From the NCBI GenBank assembly GCA_963922205.1, contig CAWUHX010000043.1, forward strand, positions 682,001 through 746,000: a DNA stretch of 64,000 nucleotides. Reading direction: 5' to 3'. The position numbers and the translations under genes were made by a program. Numbering within the stretch: the first letter of the stretch is position 1; every line of letters starts with the position of its first letter. This document shows, in pieces, positions 32,569 to 44,600 of this stretch. This DNA is from Romanomermis culicivorax (taxonomy: Eukaryota > Nematoda > Enoplea > Mermithida > Mermithidae). The notes under the pieces are model-generated. The model had not been told where the DNA came from. It ran no database searches and worked only from the letters and a program-made list of their open reading frames with translations.

Positions 32569-35500
32569 TTATGAAAATTGGCCACCATTCGGAATATTAA
32601 CAAGGATGCACTGGGGTAAAAAATATCCAATTTGGGGATTTCGCTCACTCAATGGATCAATAATTTTCGGAGGTAGCCTCGGTAGAGGAATAAGGTCTGG
32701 TCTGGAATCGCCGGTCCGATGATGACGTGAGTCCGAATGACTGTGACCATTGTTCACTCTGGCACTAGTAGGAGGCGTTGCCGTCAATTTGTACAAAGTA
32801 ACCGCAGCGGCACAAAAAACTAACCCGGCTGCTGAGGAAAGGGCGAAAAATCCGAAAAGTTTGCTTTTTTGATCTGAATTATGTAAATTTAGCAAGTACA
32901 CGTTGTTAGAAAATTTACACACTCTTGGATGTCGGAAATGCATGGGAAAAAATTTATGCAAAAGGCTTGAATCTTTGGAGAAAATGTGGAGTGGAATGCA
33001 AAAATTGAAACCGCCTTACAATGTTAGATCAAGGGAAGATATAAAGGAAATGTGAGTTAGGAATATAAATCTATTGCCTGTCTTATGCTTTTAAAAAATT
33101 AAACCAGAAGCATGTTTCCATAAATTTCTGCTAAATCACTCGTCATAGAGCTACAAATTTGCGACCTAAATCCCTTTCGAGTACAAAAAGACATTTGTTT
33201 TTGTATTTTTTCAATTTAGAAGCATTTTGTAGTTATTATTGATCTTCATCTTCAGTATTCTTCAGTATTGATCTTCAGTATTTCTTCATTTCCAAAGTTT
33301 CGGTAGAGACAAATGGAAAGTAAACAAATAAAGAGACAAAGAACTACGAGAGTAGAAAACATAAAACGAAAAAATACAGAAACCATCATTCATCGATTCT
33401 AAGCATTCGTTCGATTCCATTTCCATTGTTATACTGTGTTTTTTAAAATGCTTTTACAATAACAAAACCGGAAAGCAAATACTACTTTATACTTCTTCGA
33501 TTACAGCAAAACCATATGTCAGATAGGATTAGAAGTTTATGAGTATAAAAATTTTACAGTAACAGCTTTGCGTAAACGTTTATGTGCCATTTTTTAGTTT
33601 ACAAGAAGGTTATGAAAAATAGACTATAGATTTCGACTTCTCATTTCCATTGGAAAAGTTTGGTTTGGCTCTAATTGCACAGAATTCTGATATTCGAGAT
33701 TTCAAAATGATTTCAATTTTGAAATCTTGAATTAGCAAAACAGTTTTCGTTTAAAATGAAGTTTTGAGATTAACTATGCAGAATCAAATTAATTTCCATT
33801 GTTGCAGTGTCATTATGAGCATTTGATCAAAATGCGATAAAGAACAGTCGTCGCGGTTTCATTATACAATTCTGACTTCGAAAAATTAAAAAAAAGAATT
33901 ATACCAAGTTGTGAAGTTTTGAAATAGATTCTAAGTCACGTGACTAAATCTTTAGTTTCGTATTTACCTTTCATGAACGCAAAAGTTCGATTCGTATAGT
34001 AGAAGATCGACACAAAATTATGCGTGTTCTTGTTCAAACAGTAAATTCTATTTTCCCGAAGAATATCGCAAGAAAAATTCCGACCGTTCCACGACGTATA
34101 ATTCAAAATTTTTGGTCGGTTGACCGGAACCTTCTTAAAACCATCTGTTGACGTTGGTTGTGAGGCGAAATCTAAATTTTTATACAATCAGGATGTTTCA
34201 AGCTGAAGCGACAAGGAGCTGCTAAAAATAATTATGCCAAGAGTCATGATAAAAAATAGGGTACATGTAGTATCAATCATTACCGAAGAATCATATGTTG
34301 AATATTCTAAAATTAAAATAATTATCATGGGAAAAAGTGTGATTTGATTGAGGAATGTTCAATTGAAAGTTGATCAAAGACCACAGATCGGACTGGTCTG
34401 GATCTATGATTCAATATACCATCACACATTTGGAAAACCATCACACGTACAGTAAATTTTAAATGAGAATCCAAATGCAGAATCGAACATGTATATATAC
34501 AGAATTACTTTGCTGGATTCATACACTGATTTTTTCGAATTTTTAAAATTTCAAGAAATTATTGATCATTTCCAGATATTTTCCACATATGAATGTTGGA
34601 TATGAGGCTAGATTCTAATGTATTTTCTATATTTCAGCTTTTTCTGTATTTCAACGCTAACATCCGTGTTACAATAAAGTGACTGGCAGTAAATATAATT
34701 TTGCATAATTTGGTGTACGTTTGATACAATTATCTGGGTTCAGAAACCTATCTACATTTACGGAAAAAATGAAATAAAATGATTATAAAAGAATGAATGA
34801 AATAAAATGAAAAAATAAATGAACGAAACAAAATGAAAAAAATAAACGAAATCCACGAAAAATTTAAAACATGAAACCTGCGTATCATTATGAGAATGCT
34901 AAATCAAAAGCTTGTTACTTATTTTATCAAGTTTATATTGCTTCATAGGCATGAAAGAGATCAATATCTTTTTCTACTAAAAGTTTTGTGATATTGGTTT
35001 AACTTGTAAACATACTCGACTAATCTTTAAATAAATTTTGAGTGAAAAATTCTAAATTGAAATTGTTCACGCGAAAATTTTATGTAAAACTTTTTACTAA
35101 AGAATAATTATGGTTGGCTGAGTAGACTAACAAATTTCCTATCCTAGTGAAACACGGTTTAGGAGGAAATGGCAAAAATATGAAATAGTATTTGCTTCCC
35201 ACTCTTAATATTTACAAGCACGACTATAAATGATTATCGATTTTTGTAATTTTTTTCAATTTTGAAGAATTTTATAAGAGGCTTAGCATAAAAGCCCATA
35301 CCCATCTCTTTGTTGTGTCAATTTCCCAGACGCCCACACAATCATTGGACAAAGAAAATATAAGACAAATTGAGCATTTTTCACCAATTTTTTTTGCAAG
35401 ACTGACTTTTTCGAGTTGGTTTTTTAGCAGTAAAAAATTCAAGAGATAATTGCCGCGTCTGATGGCCATTCATTATCATAAGTCGACAAGGCAATTAGCA

Positions 35501-38243
35501 GAGTAAAAAAGAGTCATTTACTATCACTGACGGATATCTTCGGTAAATTTCCTCCAACAGTCGTAGAATTTTCTGTCTCCAATTCGGACAATTTCTCCGA
35601 CCAAACTTTGTGGAATGTTTTTTGTTGCGTGGAAGAAGCTCCAGTCGTCGGATCCAAATAATTTGGAAATACTTTTTCATCTACTAAAGAAAAAAGCAAG
35701 CTTGTATCAAAAGGAAACAAAAGAACTGAAGGAAGAAAGATGGGAAAGAAATAGCAATAATAAAACAGAAGTAAAAAATAGAATGTGAAGAAAACAAAAA
35801 TTTTGACAGAATATAGAAAAAATGTGAAGGAAATGGAGAAAAATGAGACATACGAAAAAGCGGAAATATAAAAAAGGAGTGAAGAAAGTAAGAGAACCAA
35901 AAGATTAAAAAGCAAGACAGAAAAGGTATGGACAAAGGCAAAAAAATATGGAGAAATAAGGAAAAGATAAATTATGAAAAATGAGAAAAATAATGAATAA
36001 ATCATGCGACGAGAAAAAGGGAAAAATGACGAAGAAGGAAATAAGAGAAAATTTAAAAAAATGAGAATGAGAAAGAAGAAAATAGAAGAAAGTACTCGGA
36101 CAAATAGAAAAGAACAAGGGCAACAAGCAAATAAGTAAGGAAAAAACAAAACAACAAAGAGACAAAATAAGCAAGGAAAAAGAAATGAGATGAAAAAATA
36201 ATACAAAAAATAAAAAGAATAAATAAGAAAAAATAAAGACTGAACTAGTGAAAAATAACCCTTCTAATTATCGTGCCGTTGTTTGCTTACCGCAAATGTG
36301 TATCAAATTTAGGGTTCGTGGACCCATGCCCTCGCAATGTTGGAGACTGCCAAATTTTTCTTCTGAAACGTTGAACGAGCAAGTGTATTTCCCATGACAA
36401 TCTGTTATCAGTTCGTCTTTTGTATTGATGATGCAATCTGTAATAAACCCCTGAAGCCATATTGATCTCGTTTCTCTCGACTGTGGAACAAGAAAAAACT
36501 TTGTGTGACAGTTGATTGTCAACTGTAAAAGTTTCTATTCATGTATAAAGTATGCCAGATTTTCACAAATCACCCTTGTCACTATCTAGCCTTTCATTGC
36601 ATTTTGACCAAGGGTCATTTTTTCGGCCGTAATTAGCGTCGAAGATCGAAATTTTTTGGCCCAATCGTCGACATTTCATTTCCACTTTCGAGTTATCGCA
36701 GTAAGAATCAGTCATAAATTGACCTTCAATGTGAAAACAGACAAAAATAAAGTCAACAAAGCCACAATGAGGTAATTTATTTATAGTATGATTGTTAGAC
36801 TATTGTGATCAACATAGACCACGGCAACCATGAGAGCTACATCATTTTCTGGTTCTGAATTTCACATTCCCTATGGTTCAATGTTATGACATTAAAAATA
36901 ACGGCACTCCTTCAACAAATGATAAAATCTGAAACAAATTTGCAAGAATGATCATTTCCTACCGTAATTTTCTGAATTCCTAGTTTTAAAGTATCATTCC
37001 CGGAGAACTTCAGCTATGAATTTATGGATGAATTGCTTTATATGACACACTAATTTCGCATTACCAAACTTTTTCAAGGTGCCAAAATCGACACTAAAAA
37101 GCGGACTTTACTGTTAAATGCACATTTTCACTATGGAATAAAACTCTAATATGAAAAGCAGTTTAGTCGAAATACAAATCAAGCGGTCAAAACAAATATG
37201 AACACTCTGCAGTCTAAGTACAAAAGTAAATATTCACAAACAATTCTTTTGTGAAGTTGACAAAAAAATGTGAAAAATTCAAATATCGACATTCAGGTTT
37301 CACGCCAGAAACATGGAAATTTCAATCATATGTCTGAACTTACTAGGTTTGCAAAAATAAAACACGGATAGAATATTCTTTATTGGGCATAGCTCTTGGT
37401 ATTCCAAGGTCAACAGACTTTCTACGTCAACTTTACACTCTTCTCGATTGTGGCATATTTTTGATACCTATCAAAAGTAATTCTTGAAATTATGGCAATA
37501 CAGGTAATATTCAAGAGTTATAGTCGAGTGAACTTTCTCAGGCTTGAAAACTATATGAAGTTTCCACAGTTGAAGTATGAAAAAATTTGATTGATGCGTC
37601 AGACTGCCTTTCTAAAACTGTTGTTCATTTCAAAATCGGTTATAATTTACTATAACACATGTTAATAACTTGGGTCATTCAATGGAATACGGAATGGAAT
37701 GGAATGGAATACAAGTAGCTTCGGTTTCCTAATAGTATTTCAATTATATTCTATTTGAAAAGTTTCTCAATTCAACAATTTCCATGGGAAGAAGATAACA
37801 GCATTACAGACGCATAAAAGGCGTAAGATTCGGTAATTCTGGAGGTCCTGCGAGGCATACTACTCGTAACAAACCAAGAGTGAAGCACCATAGCACAGAT
37901 TTCAAGAAATGCAAATCATCTGAACTATCAAATTACGTGATCCGTCACTAAAATTAATTTGATGATTTACCTTCTATCGAATCATTAAAAAAATTTTACT
38001 TGTGACGAATCAAATAAACAACTCGAATTTGGCGTATCAAAACTGTACTGGTCGTCATCCAAGTCGGCTATTTTTCCGCATTTCCTAGACTGATAGTGAT
38101 ATTTGGCCGCCTGAATGTGAATTTTCGTATGATTCGGGCATTTGATAGCAAAATGCTGGTCACGACAAACGTTCAGTTCGAAAAGAGCCAGTTGTTGGTG
38201 CAATTTTCCTGGGCAAAAATCACCAGTACAATAATAGTCAGGA
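32569..38243 (-). CDS. SUEL-domain single-pass membrane protein, EVA-1-like
   Basis: Five exons join with matching phases: 38243-38000, 36480-36291, 35683-35522, 34171-33968 and 32873-32569. The first two form one SUEL galactose-binding lectin domain (FELNVCRDQHFAIKCPN, IHIQAAKYHY; then DCHGKYTCSFNVSEEKFG and LNLIHICG). Next come a Ser/Thr-rich linker, a segment with NYTSWNGRNFSC and further Cys, a membrane helix (FGFFALSSAAGLVFCAAAV) and a cytoplasmic tail of about 65 residues with Pro- and His-rich parts. SUEL domains plus one TM near the C-terminus resemble EVA-1, a guidance co-receptor in Caenorhabditis elegans; only one clear SUEL domain is seen here. The first exon(s), with the signal peptide, lie above 38243 and were not found. 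Introns hold MITE copies and purine-rich tracts. Confidence 0.8.
33432..33626. mobile_element. TAGTCTG-type MITE copy, diverged
   Basis: Begins TACTGTGTTTTTTAAAATGC and ends TATGAAAAATAGACTA, with the family's internal TTTTACAGTAACAGC block. It lies between the last two SUEL-gene exons, in an intron. Confidence 0.6.
35690..36240. repeat. Purine-rich tract in a SUEL-gene intron
   Basis: About 550 bases on the plus strand that are almost all A and G, with occasional T. The sense (minus) strand of the intron is therefore pyrimidine-rich and open in frames reading FFLFS, which explains a long false minus-strand frame. Confidence 0.85.
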
Positions 38244-38293
38244 CTGAAACCAGAATACGATAGATATATTTTAGCTATCCGAAGAATTTATAA

Positions 38294-38732
38294 AGGCCCA
38301 TCTATACTTTTTTCGCTAAAAAACATACGCAAGCGATTTACTCTCCAAGTACTGGAGCAATTTCAGTATATAATACATCGCAAGGTAGATATTGAAATTT
38401 CCGGTCGAACGACAGCCAATACGTTCAACGAGTATTTACTACGCCCTTTAAATCCAGCTTTGACGCAAGAAACGTAAGAGACGCAAGATGCTTACAAAAT
38501 ATCTGATTTCTGCAACATTATCTGATTTCTGCAAAATATCTGATTTCTGCAACAAAATATCTGATTTCTGCAACATCGATTCTGCATTATGCAATTTTTT
38601 TTACAAAATATACTTCACTGGATAGAACTCATCAAGATCTTTATTGCGCACAGAGAAAATGAGGGATTTATTCGGTTTTGATCGTTGCAATCACTTGCGA
38701 CAGATTTTCGAGAAAAAAGTAGAGATGGGCCT
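38294..38732. mobile_element. Harbinger-like MITE with TAA target duplication
   Basis: Ends AGGCCCATCTATACTTTTTT and, inverted, AGGCCCATCTCTACTTTTTT, with TAA at 38291-38293 and again at 38733-38735. A 3-bp TWA duplication and GGCC-type ends fit PIF/Harbinger. It contains four copies of ATCTGATTTCTGCAA at about 38500-38577. Located just upstream of the first identified SUEL exon. Confidence 0.85.
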
Positions 38733-39278
38733 TAAGACAAAGAAGCGTCAAGAAGAAAACTCATTCGTTTTTTTATTCGTCGAGATGTGCGACAAGAATC
38801 AATTTTCTTGAAGTATGAATTATTGAATCATTACAGTGAAAATTCATTGGAGACGATTGCTAAGCAATAGGCAATTCCAAAGTCTCATCTTTCGGCGGAG
38901 AATTCGTGGTCCACTGATATAGAAACTTACCGTATTCGAAAAAAAGAAGCGTGATCTACTGACGCGCGCTAGGAACTGTTGTCCGAAACTCTACAGTAAA
39001 AATGTCGGAGATGACAAAAAGACAATAATATTCAGAAAATACTTGCCCGTCATATTTCTTTTAGCCAGTCACATTCGCATACCAGTGAGACTATGAGAAA
39101 ATTCACCGCAATCTTATGCGGATTTTTACATCGTGGTATCAACAATGGACTTTCTGGTCAACAAAAGATTATCTAACAAACTTTCCAGCGTTTTTTCGGC
39201 GATATGACATCAGCAAAATATCATAAGTACGGTCATTCAAGCCGCATTGAGCTTAGAAGAGCCACCCTTTGAGAAATA

Positions 39279-39472
39279 TAGTCTGTTTTCCGTGAAATGC
39301 TACTGAATAAAAAGAGTGGAAAGCAAATACTGTTTCATATTTTTGCGATTTATTGCTGAATCACATCTCACACAGGTGTATTCAACTAACTAAAAAGTTT
39401 TCTCCAAACGATTTATACAAGTACACATTTTTGTAATTTTTCAATTTAAAAGCATTTGATAAAAAACGGACC
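39279..39472. mobile_element. TAGTCTG-type MITE copy, internally deleted
   Basis: Begins TAGTCTGTTTTCCGTGAAAT and ends AGCATTTGATAAAAAACGGAC. Shorter than the 245-bp form. Confidence 0.7.
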
Positions 39473-39676
39473 TTACTTGTCTTTTTTCAAAAAGAAACAC
39501 ATGCTTTACAAATTGAAAGGATATATACCTTCAAGCTTCAAAATGATATCGAAAATCAAAATGCAACAAAATTCTAGTAACATATTTCTTCGTCGAACAT
39601 TTTAATCTAGTAAAATAAGACACCTGTCTTTATAAAATGGAAGCAGAATTTCTTCAATGAGATAGCGAGTGAACTA

Positions 39677-40015
39677 CTACTCAGAAAATTTATTCCACAC
39701 CCGAAAAGCTATGAAATGGGATAAATAATCGTCAGTTGTTCGAAAAATGCCCGCTTTTTCATAATGTAACGGCGGTCTCACCGAAAATTTTATCTTTTTT
39801 CCAGCGTCTTCTCTCCAGCTTCTTCTCAAACTCTGCTCATTAAATGGCCGAAAAAGTTGTACGTTTAGCTGTCCAAAAACTTTTCCATTATTTCTTTTTC
39901 TAAACGAGGAACAGTTGTTTAGCAATACAAAGATGTCGCAAATTAAGAAAAATACTGTGGGTTGATACTTTTTGCACACCTGTCTATTGCCGAGAAGTAT
40001 CAGACGACAAAACAC
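39677..40015 (-). other. Open minus-strand stretch, possible upstream exon
   Basis: Contains a hydrophobic run (PTVFFLICDIFVLL) then polar sequence (QSLRRSWREDAGKK, GIFRTTDDYLSHF). It could hold an exon of the SUEL gene, whose 5' end is missing, but no donor in the right phase was fixed. Chance open frame is equally possible. Confidence 0.2.
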
Positions 40016-40019
40016 AAAA

Positions 40020-41045
40020 GGGATGAAAATTCGAATAGATATTCAAATACAGAACGAAAAAAACTGAACCTGCGACAAGTTGCACATAGAGACATAGGTA
40101 AAGAATTTGTAAGTAAACAAATAGTAAAAACTAATAAGAAATAAGAAATGATAACTAGAAATTATAAGAAAAACAACTGCAAGACAAAAGATCCAACGAA
40201 AAATTGGGAGAAAATTGAGGAGGAAAGAAATGAAAATAACAGTGCCAAAACAAATAAAAAAGAAAAGAAATCATGATATAGTTGTCAGAATTGAAGAGAA
40301 AAATCAGTTGGCAACATAAAATATTAATGTGTAAACAAGAAAAGAAAACAAAAGAGCAAGAAAATAGGGAGAGAAAAAATGCGAAAACCATCAAAAGTAT
40401 AAAGACCCAATTTTAAGAAACTATAAAAAGCGAAAAAACTCCGAACTGCAAGAAAGAAAAAAAAGTGGCAGGCAAAAAGAGAAAGAATGCTTATATAAAG
40501 TCTGTTTTTCATAAAACGCTTCCAGATTGAAAAATCACAAAAATCAGTGGCTCAAAATCGTTCACATAGTGCTTTAAAATGTGGAATTTTTCACTCAAGG
40601 AATTACTAAAAGTAGTTGAGTGTACACACAGATTTTCTGTCCTTGGCTCAGCAGAAAATCGTAAAATATATATGAACATGTACTTCCTTTTCACTTTAAT
40701 TATCGACAGAGAAATGACTATTACAGAAAGAAAGACAGAAAATGGAAGAATGATATAAATGGGGAAATTTGTAAAAAAGAATAGGCAGCATCGATTTAAA
40801 ATGAAAAAAGTAGATCGAAAATTTAGATCGACGAAAACGCATACAAAAATAAATGAGGACGATAGGTGGCAGCTTATAAAGCAGGGACAACGAAACGTAG
40901 GGATTGGGAAAATGAAGAAAAAGTGTGAAAAGTAAAAGGAATAGAGAAGTTACAGGCATCGAAAAAGAAAGGGAACATTAAAAAATTGAGATGAAGAACA
41001 GAAATGACAACGAAATAACAAGAAAGCAAAATAAAATGTGAGATC
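40020..41045. other. Purine-rich tract with a diverged MITE at about 40498-40700
   Basis: A- and G-rich plus strand, with false pyrimidine-strand reading frames on the minus strand. Within it AAGTCTGTTTTTCATAAAAC begins a partial TAGTCTG-type MITE. No gene. Confidence 0.6.
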
Positions 41046-41687
41046 AAAAAAGTGTAAGATATTTGAGACACCGTGTATATTTTTAGACCACCTATGTTTT
41101 GGTTATTTGCATTTTTTCGCCTTTTCAAGGCTTATAATTTCGTCTGTACTTTCTGTTTTAATAAAAGCTCATTTTTCTTCATCTTTGTTATTCTTTCGTA
41201 TCCTCTATTTTGTTATATTATATCAATTATTTTGGGTGCATATTTCTTTTTATTTTTGTCTGGTAGTTTTTTTTGTGTATGTACAAGTTGGTCGTTTTCT
41301 TTAGTAAATTGGCAGCACATTAGACCAGTGTATGTGTGTGCTAGGAGGGAGGTCAGGAACATCTATGGACCAAATTCATAACGCTACTTGTAGCTGGAAC
41401 CAGGCACAATAACACTCACATATCAACATCATCACAAAAGAAAGGAACGGTAAATTAGTTAAAAACTGAAAACCATAAAACAAGATAAATATGAAGTATA
41501 GAAGTCCGCAAGAATTTTAAAACAAGACAAAGATGTTACGAGACAAAAATCAATAAAAAAGTAGGCGTAAAATATAACGTCAAAAATAAAAAAATGAACA
41601 AATATAAGAGTGAAATTACAAGTTTTAGAATTCGGAAAATTTTATTTCGTGCGAAATTTCAAATTTCTTCACTTCTTATAATGAAAA

Positions 41688-44600
41688 TCAATTTTTGACC
41701 AAACTATAAATTGCTGAAGTGGTCGGCACTCGGCACTCGCAACTGGACACCGTGCCCAAACTTTGCCTATTCCAAACGGGCGCCGACTCTGAACCCTGAT
41801 TGTACAAAACGTCCAACTGCCTCAGGCGTTCGACGCAAGTTCCTTGGCCAGCCAAGCACGTTGTGCCATTTGGCGGGTGCCCGTCGTCGCACGACAATTC
41901 GCTTAAAAAACGCGGGAAGTAACGCGACGGCAAAGTCCGCAGCGTCCAGCAAAGATTGCACAAGCCGGCCATAGAAACTGCCAACGTTTTACCGGACGAT
42001 TGGTCACCGTTCGTGTCGACCGGATCTCCTCTTTTGTATTTGCAATTTAAGGTGGTCCGAACACCCAATTTGGAAATTTGAACATCGGCGGCCGATGAAG
42101 CGGTGTCTCTTTTGGGTCGGAATCCGTGATCTTGATCGTGCATACTCGAGGAAACCTGGAATCTGCTGAGTAATATCAATAAATATCACTAATCAGTAGA
42201 TCACTGTTTGTCGACGTTCCTTTTTCTACTCAACCAAAAGCCTTTCTGAATCGCTTAGAGAATTTCCGGTTTTGTAATTTGATGAAAATTTACTGTAAAG
42301 CTTTACAACTCTTGTGACTTGAGTATTTAGACATCGAACTGATAATTGATGTTTACTGTGCTATAAAGTTTTGAGTCGAAGCGGTTGTAGATTTTGCTTA
42401 TCTTAATGTAACGTAGAAAAAAGTGAGGAAATACAAAAAATAGAAGCAATAAACACGAAAAGTACAATAAAAAAGAAAATAAGTAAGTGAAATATATCAA
42501 ATCAATAAAGCGCATGAGTTGATCAACAAATTGGATAAACAAAAGAATTGAAATGTAAAAGTACAGAGATTTGAGAAAACCAGAGAAAACATAAATCGAT
42601 TAAAACAAAAGATTAGGCAGTAAATGAACTATAATCTGTTTTTCTTGAAATGCTTCTAAATAATGAAACTGAAAAGCAAGTAGTATTTCAGATTTTCACG
42701 ACTTTCTGATTAACAATATATCATATAAGAATGGAAGTTTGTGAGCATACTGTCCTAAATTTCCACAATTTTCCGAGTAAAAAATTTAACAGTGTAAGAG
42801 CATTATGTAAACGATTTTGACGATGATACTGATAGGGAACAAACGAAAACGAATGTATTAAATTAATTCAGCCACCATACTATTTTTTAGTTGTTCAGAA
42901 GCTGAATCGACTCAGCCATCTTTTTTCACATGACGTATCGATTCAGCTACAGTGTTGTCCCAGCCAACCGTATCATTACAGCTTCTCAGTCGTTTCAGCC
43001 ATTCAAATATACATGTTATAATAAATGTTTATATATGCAGTGAAATATGATAAAAATTAATTCTAAATAAACTCATGTGAAACAATCAAGAAAATGCGTC
43101 AAAGATGCATGCAAAGAATTTATCAGGAGTCATTTGACTAGCTTAAGAAGTGGGATGGATGTGTGAAATCCGCGGAACATAACCGTTCTGTGTTAAAAAT
43201 GTGGCTTTTTGATTGCAAAAAGTTTACGAAAATTTGGATTACTGCCTTTGAAAAGATCCAGGAGGATCCGGGTTCCTAGAGCTAGTTTGGCCATTAACAT
43301 CTGCATTTCGAAAGCTCATACTTTCAAAGTCCGTGATTTCTTCTGGTAGGAAAAACGACAAATTTCCAAGAGCTTGATAAAGCAACATTCGTGTATAAAT
43401 TTTTGTCGAGACAATAAGTTGGGTCTAAATTGCTCATTTATCAGAGTGAAAATACGTGGGTAGTTTTAAAGAAGAAAAAAATCAATTTTCCATTAAGAAA
43501 ATGAGAAGTGACTGAATTAGAGGCGGAAAATTCGAACACGGCGGCCGAATCGAACGGTGACTGAATCACTATAGACTCATGAAAACAAATGAACATGAAT
43601 GAAAATCGTAGGGCATGCATAATAAGCATTCGATGTGAAGGCATGAAACAAAAGAAGAACGGAACAAATTGAAAATCATGGAATATCGAAAAATTGCAAA
43701 AAATACAGCAAATGAATATAAATCAATAAAGAAAGATATAATAAATTGAACAACAGAAGAGTACGGCAGTTACCAACATTTGACATTTTTCAGAAAAAAT
43801 TAGATGGTATTTCGCATTTTTCAAGCTGAAACATAGCTCTCGAATCTTTACTTTGTTCACTCCACACAAAAAGAGAATACAATTCATGAAAACAAAAAAA
43901 ATTAAAAAGGAAAAAGTCAAACGCTGAAAATTGAAATTTGCAAGAAGTAACTGACAAATATAAAAGAAAAATTGACGAAAAAAATTATTGAAAGAAGAAG
44001 TCGATGATAACACAAGAATCCAAATGTAAAAGATAAAAAATCGAAAAAATTAGTAATGAGAAAATGAATGACTTACGGAACTGTTACTGCTAATTTCGCT
44101 CAAGTTGGTCATTTTCGAATTCTGCTGCTGCCCTTGGTCGACCAGGCCGGCCAACCGGATGACGTCATTTATGCTGACCAAGCTCGGAGCTTGAGTCGAG
44201 GTATAACCATTTCCGAGTTGCCCTTGAATCGCGACGACGGGAGCCAAATTAGTCATTATTTGATTATTGGTCGTATGACCTCCATTGACTATCACTCGAC
44301 TGCCGGTGTCTGTGGTCACTTTTTGCAAGTTCGTAGGCAAAACGTTCGAAACGGAGGTCAACAAATTTTTACAAGTTTTTGGACGCTTGAGATCCAAAAG
44401 GGCGCCGTTGGGTAAGGAAGAAACACTAGGCAAATTTTGAACGAAAGGTCGCAATTTTTCGGACAAGAGATCGTAACAATTCAAACAGTCCAACGTTGAA
44501 CATCTTTGCCTTATTTGGCCGTCGGGGAATGTACCGTACAGCGTGGATGCCCGGAAAGGATTTTGAGCCGTGGGGTCGACGAAATTAGCCACGGCCTCCT

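Noticed and set aside
35514-36206. 230-residue minus-strand frame rich in Phe, Leu and Ser
   Set aside because: Comes from a purine-rich intron tract; only its last part overlaps a real exon (35683-35522) and the real exon is reached by splicing.
38497-38577. Four TATCTGATTTCTGCAA repeats as a CRISPR-like array
   Set aside because: No unique spacers of constant length; it is a small tandem repeat inside a Harbinger-like MITE in an animal genome.
41055-41381. 102-residue hydrophobic plus-strand frame
   Set aside because: T-rich composition accounts for the hydrophobic residues; no splice signals or family.
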